A stretch of 10,537 nt of DNA from Aquitalea sp. (GTDB taxonomy: Bacteria > Pseudomonadota > Gammaproteobacteria > Burkholderiales > Chromobacteriaceae). This document shows positions 1-6,374 of the stretch, piece by piece. Each line of letters starts with the position of its first letter. Positions within the stretch are counted from its first letter, which is position 1. The notes beneath the pieces are model-generated. The model saw nothing but the letters and a program-made list of their open reading frames with translations, had not been told where the DNA came from and did no database searches. Made by a program: the position numbers and the translations under genes. The DNA is taken from the NCBI GenBank assembly GCA_019232735.1, contig JAFANL010000267.1, positions 1 to 10,537 on the forward strand. The letters run 5' to 3'.

Positions 1-16
1 CCTTCGGAGTAAGCTG

Positions 17-676
17 ATGGATTTTGAAAATGCCCGTTTCAACATGGTCGAGCAGCAGATTCGTCCGTGGGACGTACTTGACCCCAAGATTCTGGACCTG
101 CTGTTTCACGTGAAACGCGAAGATTTCGTCGCTGCCGACAAGCGCCAACTGGCCTTTGTCGACACCGAACTGCCGCTGTCCAACGGCGGCAAGATGCTGC
201 AGCCCAAGCTGGAAGCCCGTCTGGCACAGGACGTTGCCGTGCAGCCGCAGGACAAGGTACTGGAAGTGGGCACTGGCGCCGGCTACCTGACCGCTCTGCT
301 GGCCAAGCTGGGCCGCCACGTGTACAGCGTGGAAATCAATGCTGCCACGCGCGACAGCGCGGCTGCCAACCTGAAGAAAGCCGGCATCGGCAATGTCACC
401 CTGGTTGAGGGCAATGGCCTGGATGGCCTGAAGGAACAAGCGCCTTTCGACGTGATCGTGGTGGGCGGTTCCCTGCCCGTGGTACCGGAAACGCTGAAAG
501 CCCAGCTGGCTGTTGGCGGCCGCCTGATCGTGGTGGTGGGCGACCTGCCGGTGATGAGCTGCAAGCTGATCAAGCGCGTCGGCGAGTCTGCCTTCAGCGA
601 AACCAATCTGTTCGAAACCTGTATTTCCCGTCTGGCCAAGGCTGAAGCCATCGAGCCGGAACGTTTCGTTTTCTGA
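17..676 (+). CDS. Protein-L-isoaspartate O-methyltransferase-family protein (divergent)
   Basis: A 219-aa class I SAM-dependent methyltransferase of the PCMT family, probably cytosolic. True PCMTs methylate L-isoaspartyl residues in damaged proteins. The SAM-binding motif I VLEVGTGAGYLTALLA is at residues 81-96, the acidic end of the next strand (VYSVEI) at 103-108, and FDVIVVGG at 144-151. The N-terminal PCMT signature is recognisable as LPLSNGGKMLQP (52-63), but canonical enzymes have a Ser in a TISQP-like stretch where this protein has KMLQP, and VTAA is replaced by VGGS. The acceptor may therefore differ from isoaspartate. The start is supported by GGAG at 6-9, seven bases before ATG. Its stop codon shares one base with the start of the rhodanese gene, so the two are probably cotranslated. 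Family membership is secure; the substrate is not. Confidence 0.88.
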   Translation: MDFENARFNMVEQQIRPWDVLDPKILDLLFHVKREDFVAADKRQLAFVDTELPLSNGGKMLQPKLEARLAQDVAVQPQDKVLEVGTGAGYLTALLAKLGRHVYSVEINAATRDSAAANLKKAGIGNVTLVEGNGLDGLKEQAPFDVIVVGGSLPVVPETLKAQLAVGGRLIVVVGDLPVMSCKLIKRVGESAFSETNLFETCISRLAKAEAIEPERFVF

Positions 677-1002
677 TGCTGCGGGAAATCTCGGCCAGTG
701 ATCTGGCAGCCTGGCGCGCAGACAGCACCGCGGAACAAGCGTTGTTGCTGGATGTGCGCGAGGACTGGGAAGTGCAGCTGGCCAGCATTGCCGGCTCGCT
801 GCATATCCCGATGAACCTGATTCCGCTGCGCATGAGCGAGCTGCCGGATGACCGGATCATCGTCACCGTCTGTCACCATGGCGTGCGCAGCTACCAGGTT
901 GGCCTGTATCTGGCCAATGCCGGTTTCGAGCAGGTACTGAGCCTCAAGGGTGGTGTGGAAGCCTGGGCCAGCGAAGTCGACCCCGGCATGGCTCATTACT
1001 GA
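676..1002 (+). CDS. Single-domain rhodanese-like sulfurtransferase
   Basis: A 108-aa protein made of one rhodanese domain with no signal peptide. It shows LLLDVREDWE (23-32), the active-site loop CHHGVRS with the presumed persulfide-carrying Cys66 (66-72), and the C-terminal LKGGVEAW (90-97). Proteins of this size (GlpE/PspE-like) move sulfane sulfur from a donor to a thiol acceptor; the particular donor and acceptor cannot be read from sequence. ATG at 676 overlaps the TGA of the preceding methyltransferase by one base, indicating translational coupling. A strong intrinsic terminator follows about 40 bases after the stop, so this gene ends the operon. Confidence 0.93.
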   Translation: MLREISASDLAAWRADSTAEQALLLDVREDWEVQLASIAGSLHIPMNLIPLRMSELPDDRIIVTVCHHGVRSYQVGLYLANAGFEQVLSLKGGVEAWASEVDPGMAHY

Positions 1003-1042
1003 GCTCGAGCAGCCGGAAATCAGCAGCATCCAAGTTAGGAAC

Positions 1043-1077
1043 AAGGCCATTCCCGCTGTGGAATGGCTTTTGTTTTT
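1043..1077 (+). terminator. Rho-independent terminator of the methyltransferase-rhodanese operon
   Basis: GCCATTCC (1046-1053) and GGAATGGC (1060-1067) form a perfect 8-bp stem around a 6-nt loop. The stem extends by one G-U and two A-U pairs into the flanks, and is followed by TTTTGTTTTT (1068-1077). It lies downstream of the rhodanese stop and upstream of ung, which isolates ung from upstream read-through. Confidence 0.85.
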
Positions 1078-1125
1078 GAACCCTGTCCACCGTGCCGCGT
1101 CCAAAGCGGTCATTGCCTCTATCAG

Positions 1126-1866
1126 ATGGAAGCTGTCTTGAGCCTTCGCCAACTGCCATTTCTCGCCCCTGCCCTGGCCCCGGTACACCCGGCCTGGGAA
1201 GCCGTACTGAATACACCAGCCGTATTTGCCCGCCTGCGCCAGATCGACCAGCAACTGAGCCAACAGGCAGCCCAGGGCAAAACCCTGTTCCCCGCTCGCG
1301 AAGCCATTTTCAATGCCCTGCGCTATGTCGCTCCGGCGGATGTCAAAGTGGTCATCCTGGGCCAGGACCCGTACCACGGGCAGGGCGAAGCCATGGGCTT
1401 GTCGTTTTCAGTACCGCCCGGGGTGCGCATTCCGCCCAGCCTGCGCAATATCTACAAGGAGCTGATGGCTGACCTGGGCGGCGGACAAGCCGCCAGTGGC
1501 GACCTGACGCATTGGGCTGAACAGGGCATCCTGCTGCTCAATAGCGTACTGACGGTGGAAATGGACAAGGCCGGCAGCCACGGCAAGCTGGGCTGGCAGG
1601 AAATCAGCGATGCGCTGATTGATGCCGTCAACCGGCAAAACCCCGGCTGCGTATTCCTGCTGTGGGGCAACTGGGCACAGACCAAGGCCGAGCGTATCGA
1701 CCACAGCCGCCATCTGGTGCTGACCGCCGCCCACCCCTCGCCCTTGTCGGCCAGCCGCGGCTTTCACGGTTGCCGCCATTTCTCCCAGGTCAATGCCTGG
1801 CTGGCCGCCCATGGCCGCAGCACCATTCACTGGACAGCTGCAGCCAGCCAGAACAGCCTGTTCTGA
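1126..1866 (+). CDS. ung: Uracil-DNA glycosylase
   Basis: Family 1 uracil-DNA glycosylase, which removes uracil from DNA to start base-excision repair. With the 1126 start it has 246 aa. Motif A GQDPYHGQGEAMGLSFSVP begins at residue 79, with the water-activating Asp81 and uracil-stacking region. LLLNSVLTVE is at 136-145 and the DNA-intercalating/catalytic HPSPLSASRGF begins at His203. All key residues are intact. The frame is open back to ATG 1063, but that start lies inside the upstream terminator stem and would add an atypical Cys-rich stretch, so I reject it. ATG 1126 has little Shine-Dalgarno sequence; TTG at 1138, preceded by GGAAG five bases upstream, is a good alternative (242 aa). It appears to be monocistronic. 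Confidence 0.96.
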   Translation: MEAVLSLRQLPFLAPALAPVHPAWEAVLNTPAVFARLRQIDQQLSQQAAQGKTLFPAREAIFNALRYVAPADVKVVILGQDPYHGQGEAMGLSFSVPPGVRIPPSLRNIYKELMADLGGGQAASGDLTHWAEQGILLLNSVLTVEMDKAGSHGKLGWQEISDALIDAVNRQNPGCVFLLWGNWAQTKAERIDHSRHLVLTAAHPSPLSASRGFHGCRHFSQVNAWLAAHGRSTIHWTAAASQNSLF

Positions 1867-1911
1867 TTGAGTGTTGCCACAGGATTGCCACTGCTGGCCC
1901 TGCATGTAAAA

Positions 1912-1929
1912 CCCTGCTTTTCAGCAGGG
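1912..1929. terminator. Stem-loop after ung, possible terminator
   Basis: CCCTGCT (1912-1918) pairs with AGCAGGG (1923-1929) around a 4-nt loop, 46 bases after the ung stop. There is no T-run after the stem on the + strand; on the - strand four Ts follow it. It may still end ung transcription or protect its 3' end, but the evidence is only the perfect 7-bp stem and its position. Confidence 0.4.
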
Positions 1930-1978
1930 CTGCATTGCCCTAAGCTAGCAGGGGTTATCTTCCCGCCTCTCCCACATC

Positions 1979-3298
1979 GTGGATATTTTCTTTCTCGTCG
2001 TACTGATCATGCTGAATGGCGTATTTGCCATGTCGGAAATTGCCATCGTTTCTTCACGCAAGGTCAGGCTGCAGCAATGGGCCGAGGACGGTCGCCGTGG
2101 TGCCCGTTCCGCACTGCGTCTGGCCGAAGAGCCCACCCGTTTTCTGTCCACCGTGCAAATCGGCATTACCAGCATCAGCATTTTCTCCGGTGTTTACGGT
2201 GAGGCCGCACTGTCCGAACATCTGCAGGACTGGCTGGAACACAGCCTGCCCCAGCTGCATGCCTATAACAAACCCTTGTCCGTCGCGCTGATGGTGGCTG
2301 CCATCACCATGCTGTCGCTGGTGTTTGGCGAACTGGTGCCCAAACGGCTGGCCATGCTGAACCCGGAGGGTATCGCCAGCACGCTGGCCCCGCCCATGCT
2401 GCTGCTGTCACGGGCCACCGCGCCGCTGGTACGCATGTTGTCCCGCCTGACCGACACCTTGTTGCGGCTGATCGGTGCGCGCAAAAGCAGCGAGCCTTCC
2501 ATTACCGAAGAAGAAATCCGCGTGCTGATGGAACAGGGTGCCGATGAGGGGGTGTTCGACCGCGCCGAGCAGGAACTGGTGGAAAACATCTTCCGCCTGG
2601 ATGACCGCAAGGTGGCCGCGGTGATGACGCCGCGCAAGGATATTGTTTCCATCGACATCGAAGACCAGCAGCACGACAACCGCCAGCTGCTGATCGCACA
2701 TGCCTACAGCCGCTTTCCGGTATGCAAGGGTGGCATGGAGCATGTGCTGGGCATTCTCAACACCAAACGCATGCTGGACCGGGTGCTGGCCGGCCAGAGC
2801 GTGGATTTCATCGCCGATCTGCAGATTCCCCTGTATGTCCCCGCCACGGTGACGCTGATGCAGCTGATGGAGCAGTTCAAGCTGGCACGCACCCATCTGG
2901 CACTGGTGGTGGACGAATACGGCGAGCTGGAGGGCCTGGTAACCATGAACGACGTGCTGGAAACCGTGGTGGGCGATCTGCCCTCCATCCATGCCGATGG
3001 TGAGGACAATGAGATCGTGCAGCGCGAAGACGGCAGCTATCTGCTGGACGGCATGGTCAGCCTGGATGCCTTCCGCCAGTACTTTGACATCGATGAAGCC
3101 CTGCCGGGCGAGGATACCGGCAATATCCACACCCTGGGCGGCGTGATGATGTATCAGCTGGGCCGGGTGCCCGGCGTGACCGACCGCTTCGACTGGCAAG
3201 GCTTCAGCTTCGAGGTGGTGGACATGGACAAGACCCGGGTGGACAAGATCATGCTCAGCCGACTGCCCTCCAGCCGGCTGGAGAAAAACGACAACTAG
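1979..3298 (+). CDS. CNNM (DUF21)/CBS/CorC-domain membrane protein, YtfL/PaeA-like
   Basis: A 439-aa inner-membrane protein of the hemolysin-like CNNM family. The N-terminal transmembrane CNNM/DUF21 domain spans about 1-190, with hydrophobic segments near 3-25, 57-75, 98-118 and 135-155 and the conserved GELVPKRLA at 117-125. A CBS pair follows, with VMTPRKDIV at 215-223 and VVDEYGELEGLVTMNDVLE at 310-328. The CorC_HlyC domain covers about 345-430. The layout matches E. coli YtfL (PaeA), implicated in cadaverine/putrescine export; other relatives affect Mg2+ or Co2+ handling, so the substrate is unknown. GTG 1979 is the only usable start because an in-frame TAG lies at 1946 and no ATG or other good start comes between. 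No convincing Shine-Dalgarno precedes it, yet the N-terminus fits the family. It is not a proven hemolysin. Confidence 0.92.
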   Translation: MDIFFLVVLIMLNGVFAMSEIAIVSSRKVRLQQWAEDGRRGARSALRLAEEPTRFLSTVQIGITSISIFSGVYGEAALSEHLQDWLEHSLPQLHAYNKPLSVALMVAAITMLSLVFGELVPKRLAMLNPEGIASTLAPPMLLLSRATAPLVRMLSRLTDTLLRLIGARKSSEPSITEEEIRVLMEQGADEGVFDRAEQELVENIFRLDDRKVAAVMTPRKDIVSIDIEDQQHDNRQLLIAHAYSRFPVCKGGMEHVLGILNTKRMLDRVLAGQSVDFIADLQIPLYVPATVTLMQLMEQFKLARTHLALVVDEYGELEGLVTMNDVLETVVGDLPSIHADGEDNEIVQREDGSYLLDGMVSLDAFRQYFDIDEALPGEDTGNIHTLGGVMMYQLGRVPGVTDRFDWQGFSFEVVDMDKTRVDKIMLSRLPSSRLEKNDN

Positions 3299-3441
3299 CC
3301 TTGCCGGACCAATGCACTTGGAGCTTGTGCAAAATCGCGCGAGCGAGAGCGAGACAGGGCGAAAACACGTAACGCAGTATCGCCCCATATTTAACGAGCA
3401 CAGCAGGCTATGCACAGGTTCAGCCGTCTTGGGCCGCTTGC
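3299..3441. other. Convergent intergenic region with GCGAG repeats and an inverted repeat
   Basis: This gap lies between the 3' ends of the convergent CNNM and antiporter genes, where a terminator is expected. None with a T-run is evident. TGCAC (3313-3317) can pair with GTGCA (3327-3331). GCGAG occurs three times at 3339-3353, and GGGCGA (3357-3362) can pair with TCGCCC (3380-3385) around a 17-nt loop. It may be a structured 3' end or a dispersed repeat; no coding sequence is visible. Confidence 0.4.
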
Positions 3442-4656
3442 TCACCCCGCCGCCACTGCCGGCTGCCGCAGCCGGTAGCGTTCGGTCCACAAGAACAACA
3501 AGGGGTTGAGCAGAATGGACAGGATGGCACCGGCCAGGATCAACGAGTGGCTGTGCTCGCCCATCAGCCCCAGGGTAATGCCCAGCCCGGCCAGAATGAA
3601 GGAAAACTCACCGATCTGCGCCAGGCTGGCAGCAATGGTCAGTGCCGTGGCCGGGCTGCGGCCAAACAGCCGCACAATGCCATAAGCCCCCAGCGACTTG
3701 CCCACCACGATGATCAGCACCGTGCCCAGCACTTCCCAGAAGTTGTGCAGCAAGACCGAGGGGTTGAGCAGCATCCCCACCGATACGAAAAACAGCACGG
3801 AAAAGGCATCACGCAAGGGGAGCGACTCTTCGGCGGCACGGTGGCTGAGTGGCGATTCGGCCAGCACCATGCCGGCAAAGAAGGCGCCAAGCGCAAACGA
3901 CACATCAAACAGCAGCGATGCCCCGTAAGCCACCCCCAGTGCAGTGGACAGCACCGCCAGCCGGAACAGCTCGCGACTACCGGTGTAGACAATCCGCTCC
4001 AGCATCCAGGGAATGAAACGGCGGCCAAACACCAGCATCAGCGCGACAAAAGCCGCCACCTTGCCCAGCGTCAGCACGATGGTCCACAGCACGGCACTGC
4101 CGCTTATCACCGTATTCGCTCCCTTACCACCCAGCACGCCGGCAAAGATGGGCAACAGCACCAGGGTCAGCACCATGACCAGATCTTCCACCACCAGCCA
4201 GCCGATGGCGATCTTGCCATCATCCGTCTGTTCCAGATTTTTTTCCTGCAAGGCTTTCAGCAGCACCACCGTACTGGCGGTGGACAGCGCCAGGCCAAAC
4301 ACCAGCCCCTCACCCAGCGGCCAGCCCAGCAGCTGCGACATGCCCAAGCCCAGCGCGGTTGCCAGCACAATCTGGCCAATGGCACCGGGTAGGGCGATGG
4401 CTTTCACCGACAACAGGTCGCGCACGGAAAAGTGCAGTCCTACGCCAAACATCAGCAAAATCACCCCCATCTCCGCCAGCTGCGGGGCGATCTGGCCATC
4501 GGCGGTAAAGCCGGGAGTGAACGGACCGGCCACAATGCCGGCGCACAGATAGCCGATCAAGGGGGGCAAACGCAATCGAAATGCCAGGGTACCCAGCATG
4601 AAGGCAAACACCAGACTGCCGACAATGGTGGCAATCAGGGGAGAATGATGAAGCAT
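3442..4656 (-). CDS. Kef/YbaL-type monovalent cation:proton antiporter (CPA2) without RCK domain
   Basis: A 404-aa polytopic inner-membrane protein, hydrophobic over nearly its whole length, of the CPA2 Na+/H+ exchanger family. LAFRLRLPPLIGYLCAGIVAGPFTPGF (24-50, in pieces), FGVGLHFSVRDL (70-81), STASTVVLLKALQ (125-137), VVEDLVMVLTLVLLP (155-169), FALGAFFAGMVLAES (254-268) and AASLAQIGEFSFILAGLG (342-359) match YbaL/KefB closely. Relatives exchange K+ or Na+ for H+. YbaL and KefB carry a cytoplasmic TrkA-N/RCK domain of over 100 residues after the last helix; here the protein ends about 15 residues after LLNPLLFLW (382-390). Start 4656 is chosen because GGAGGG (4664-4669) lies seven bases upstream and the N-terminus MLHHSPLIATIVGS matches YbaL. 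An in-frame ATG at 4698 is less likely. It appears monocistronic, with its own promoter. Confidence 0.93.
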   Translation of the reverse strand: MLHHSPLIATIVGSLVFAFMLGTLAFRLRLPPLIGYLCAGIVAGPFTPGFTADGQIAPQLAEMGVILLMFGVGLHFSVRDLLSVKAIALPGAIGQIVLATALGLGMSQLLGWPLGEGLVFGLALSTASTVVLLKALQEKNLEQTDDGKIAIGWLVVEDLVMVLTLVLLPIFAGVLGGKGANTVISGSAVLWTIVLTLGKVAAFVALMLVFGRRFIPWMLERIVYTGSRELFRLAVLSTALGVAYGASLLFDVSFALGAFFAGMVLAESPLSHRAAEESLPLRDAFSVLFFVSVGMLLNPSVLLHNFWEVLGTVLIIVVGKSLGAYGIVRLFGRSPATALTIAASLAQIGEFSFILAGLGITLGLMGEHSHSLILAGAILSILLNPLLFLWTERYRLRQPAVAAG

Positions 4657-4723
4657 GGCGCAGCCCTCCGGTAAAGTCTTGATGTCATGACAGATCACGG
4701 AAAATACGCTGTAGTTCCTCTGA

Positions 4724-4751
4724 ATATTAAAAATCAGTCAGAAAAACACAA
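4724..4751 (-). promoter_or_regulatory. Candidate sigma70 promoter of the antiporter gene
   Basis: On the - strand, TTGTGT (4746-4751) and TAATAT (4724-4729) are separated by 16 bases in an AT-rich stretch, a good sigma70-like pair. Transcription would start near 4715-4718, giving a leader of about 60 nt with a strong GGAGGG ribosome-binding site. The rest of the divergent 353-bp gap (4657-5009) holds the AT-rich block at about 4720-4815, a 10-bp palindrome ATGAATTCAT at 4812-4821, and no convincing promoter for the rightward gene. Confidence 0.5.
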
Positions 4752-5009
4752 ATAATTTGTTGTGCATAACATTGAATGCTGAAAATTCCGGGCGAAATAC
4801 AAAATTCGACCATGAATTCATCAGCTTGTCTTTCGCATCATGCCGCGCATGCCTCCGCTGTATTTCTGCTTTGGAAAAATCTGCCCCATCAGGGCTGCCA
4901 AGCTGAACCGGTCTGACAAGTAGGCAGAAAGGCAAGGGCAGCGTATTCTCTGGCCTGCGCCGCCCCGTCCGGCCGCGTCATTGATTATTTCCCTGCCTCT
5001 GGAGCATTC

Positions 5010-5690
5010 ATGGCCCGCTTGTCTGTCATTCCCCTGCTGTCCACCTTGCTGTTCAGCCAGCCCTGTCTTGCCGATGAAGCGGTGCACAGCATGACACTCA
5101 GCCTGGCCGGCAATCTGTACCAGACTGCCTCTGGCAGCGGATCGAAATTGCAGCCCAGCATTGATCTGCGGCATGACACGCCCTATGGCAGCCTGTTCAT
5201 CCAGCAAGGCGAGGCCGGCCTGGGCCTGCCGGCTCCGGGAGGCTGGGTCTCGCTGGCTGCGGCCAATGAGTCGCAATGGGAACTGGGGGCCAACTCCAGT
5301 CACTGGATGGGCGTGGCACGTTACGGCCTGGACCTGCCGCAGGATGGCTCCGTGTCCATCGGTTATGCCGACCGGCTGGGCTCTGCCAGCCCGGGCAGCC
5401 TGTTGATCATGAATCTGGACCTGACACTGGCTCATTGGCAAAACCAGCGCATCAGCCTGCTGGGCTGGGGCAGCCTGGCCGACTCACAGCGCGCCCGCAG
5501 TCTTGGTCATCAGGCCGATGGCAGTGGCCGCCACCTGGAACAGAGCAATCTGCTGTTGATGCTGAATCATCCCTTCAATCCGCGCTGGTCGGTGGATGTG
5601 GGTGCCGGATCCCGCTGGCAGGCTGACAGCAGTCAGCAACACACGGCCGGCTGGCAGGCCGTGCTCAACGTCAACTGCAAGCTGTACTGA
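5010..5690 (+). CDS. Secreted hypothetical protein, probable small outer-membrane beta-barrel
   Basis: A 226-aa protein I cannot assign with certainty. It starts with a Sec-type signal peptide: basic Arg3, a hydrophobic core from about 5 to 15, and a likely cut after Ala21 (CLA|DE). The mature part is rich in Gly, Ser, Trp and alternating polar/hydrophobic stretches (for example SVSIGYADRLG at 114-124, ISLLGWGSL at 148-156, WSVDVGAGSRW at 193-203) and ends in an aromatic residue (NCKLY), as outer-membrane barrels do. The layout is loosely reminiscent of MipA/OmpV proteins, but shorter, and I see no decisive motif. ATG 5010 has GGAG (5001-5004) five bases upstream. It is divergent from the antiporter and convergent with the GNAT gene, so it is probably transcribed alone. 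Confidence 0.8.
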   Translation: MARLSVIPLLSTLLFSQPCLADEAVHSMTLSLAGNLYQTASGSGSKLQPSIDLRHDTPYGSLFIQQGEAGLGLPAPGGWVSLAAANESQWELGANSSHWMGVARYGLDLPQDGSVSIGYADRLGSASPGSLLIMNLDLTLAHWQNQRISLLGWGSLADSQRARSLGHQADGSGRHLEQSNLLLMLNHPFNPRWSVDVGAGSRWQADSSQQHTAGWQAVLNVNCKLY

Positions 5691-5700
5691 AACCGCCAGC

Positions 5701-5718
5701 CCGGTTCACAAAAACCGG
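5701..5718. terminator. Short inverted repeat between convergent genes
   Basis: CCGGTT (5701-5706) can pair with AACCGG (5713-5718) around a 6-nt loop. It lies ten bases after the stop of the secreted-protein gene and overlaps the stop of the convergent acetyltransferase gene. No T-run follows on either strand, so terminator function is only suggested by its position. Confidence 0.3.
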
Positions 5719-6212
5719 CCACACACCGCGGTATGGCGCGAGCCACTCCAGCGATGTGCCGTATCTTCATAGCTGCCCAGCAAGTCCAGACCGGCCTTGC
5801 GCATCATGCCGGCCGATGCGGCATTGTCCAGATGCCGGTCAGCACACAGCCAGCCGCAGCCCTGCTCCCGCAAGGCGGCACACACCGCCAACAACAGGCG
5901 GCTACCCAATCCCTGGCCGGCACAATCCCGGCTGACCACGGCTTCAATCAGGAAAGCCGCCTGTTCCGGGGCAATGTCTGCTGGGCGATAAGCCGGATAT
6001 CTGTCGGTGACGGCAAACAGCATGATGCCCAGCAAGCTGCCTTCCTGCTCCGCCAGCAGGCCTTGCACCCTGCCCTCAGCCAGTTGCTGCAAGGTTTGCG
6101 CCACCCCGTCCGCTGGCAGGTAATTCCAGTCGTTTGGCCCGTGGCTCAGTATCAGCTGTTGCAGCGCCGTGCAGTCTGCCGCCGTGGCAAAACGCAGCTT
6201 GATGGCTGTCAT
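5706..6212 (-). CDS. GNAT-family N-acetyltransferase
   Basis: A 168-aa acetyl-CoA-dependent GNAT acetyltransferase, probably cytosolic. The N-terminal strand and first helix (LRFATAADCTALQQLI, 6-21) are typical. The acetyl-CoA pyrophosphate-binding motif A RDCAGQGLGSRLLLAV spans 95-110 (Q/R-x-x-G-x-G/A pattern), and the motif B region DNAASAGMMRKAGL is at 129-142. The acceptor cannot be inferred. ATG 6212 is preceded by AAGGA, 11 bases away, a rather long spacing. A 15-nt palindrome sits at 6238-6252 upstream of the start, and a stem-loop at 6277-6307 separates the gene from the epimerase gene, so it is likely transcribed on its own. Confidence 0.9.
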   Translation of the reverse strand: MTAIKLRFATAADCTALQQLILSHGPNDWNYLPADGVAQTLQQLAEGRVQGLLAEQEGSLLGIMLFAVTDRYPAYRPADIAPEQAAFLIEAVVSRDCAGQGLGSRLLLAVCAALREQGCGWLCADRHLDNAASAGMMRKAGLDLLGSYEDTAHRWSGSRHTAVCGRFL

Positions 6213-6237
6213 TTCTACTCGTTTCCTTCTCTCGCTT

Positions 6238-6252
6238 CCCTGTCAGACAGGG
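6238..6252. promoter_or_regulatory. Perfect 15-nt palindrome upstream of the GNAT gene
   Basis: CCCTGTC-A-GACAGGG is a perfect 7-bp inverted repeat around one base. It ends 26 bases upstream of the acetyltransferase ATG on the - strand. The one-base centre disfavours a full-length hairpin and would suit a dimeric repressor; a 5-bp stem with a 5-nt loop is also possible. No regulator is encoded in the window. Confidence 0.4.
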
Positions 6253-6276
6253 TCAAACCATCCCGCCCGCCGCCAT

Positions 6277-6307
6277 AAAGGCCCGTCAGGCCGTTTTGCC
6301 GGCCTTT
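6277..6307 (-). terminator. Stem-loop between epimerase and GNAT genes, probable terminator
   Basis: AAAGGCC (6277-6283) pairs with GGCCTTT (6301-6307). Inside it GGCCG (6289-6293) and CGGCC (6300-6304) offer an alternative shorter stem. On the - strand the stem is followed by a weak TTTAT run, so it could end the leftward LPS transcript. Closer to the epimerase stop are two further small stems, GCCTG/CAGGC (6349-6361) and GCCGC/GCGGC (6339-6350). Confidence 0.5.
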
Positions 6308-6374
6308 AACGCGTTACGACGTGTCAGGCAGGCTAAATGCCGCCAGCGGCCTGCTACAGGCGTTAAAACGGCTC

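Noticed and set aside
283..1377. Long antisense open frame of 364 codons covering the methyltransferase, rhodanese and 5' part of ung
   Set aside because: It lies opposite well-recognised genes and crosses a terminator. Its protein is low in pattern and it arises from GC-rich codon bias.
2408..3490. 360-codon antisense frame opposite the CNNM/CBS gene, rich in His and Gln
   Set aside because: It is the mirror of a clearly recognised gene, and the His/Gln richness is the usual result of reading such codons backwards.
3547..4392. 281-codon frame opposite the antiporter, very rich in Gln and His
   Set aside because: A compositional shadow of the hydrophobic membrane-protein codons on the other strand.
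4656..4698. Upstream ATG 4698 for the antiporter (14 extra residues)
   Set aside because: It lacks a ribosome-binding site, whereas ATG 4656 has GGAGGG at ideal spacing and a family-like N-terminus.
4812..4916. A 34-codon open frame (MNSSACLSHHAAHASAV...) between the antiporter and secreted-protein genes
   Set aside because: No Shine-Dalgarno, no near promoter and no recognisable pattern; short frames like this are expected by chance.
5010..5080. Possible lipoprotein signal in the secreted protein (Cys19 in FSQPCLA)
   Set aside because: The residues before the Cys (S-Q-P) do not fit a lipobox, while CLA|DE fits signal peptidase I.
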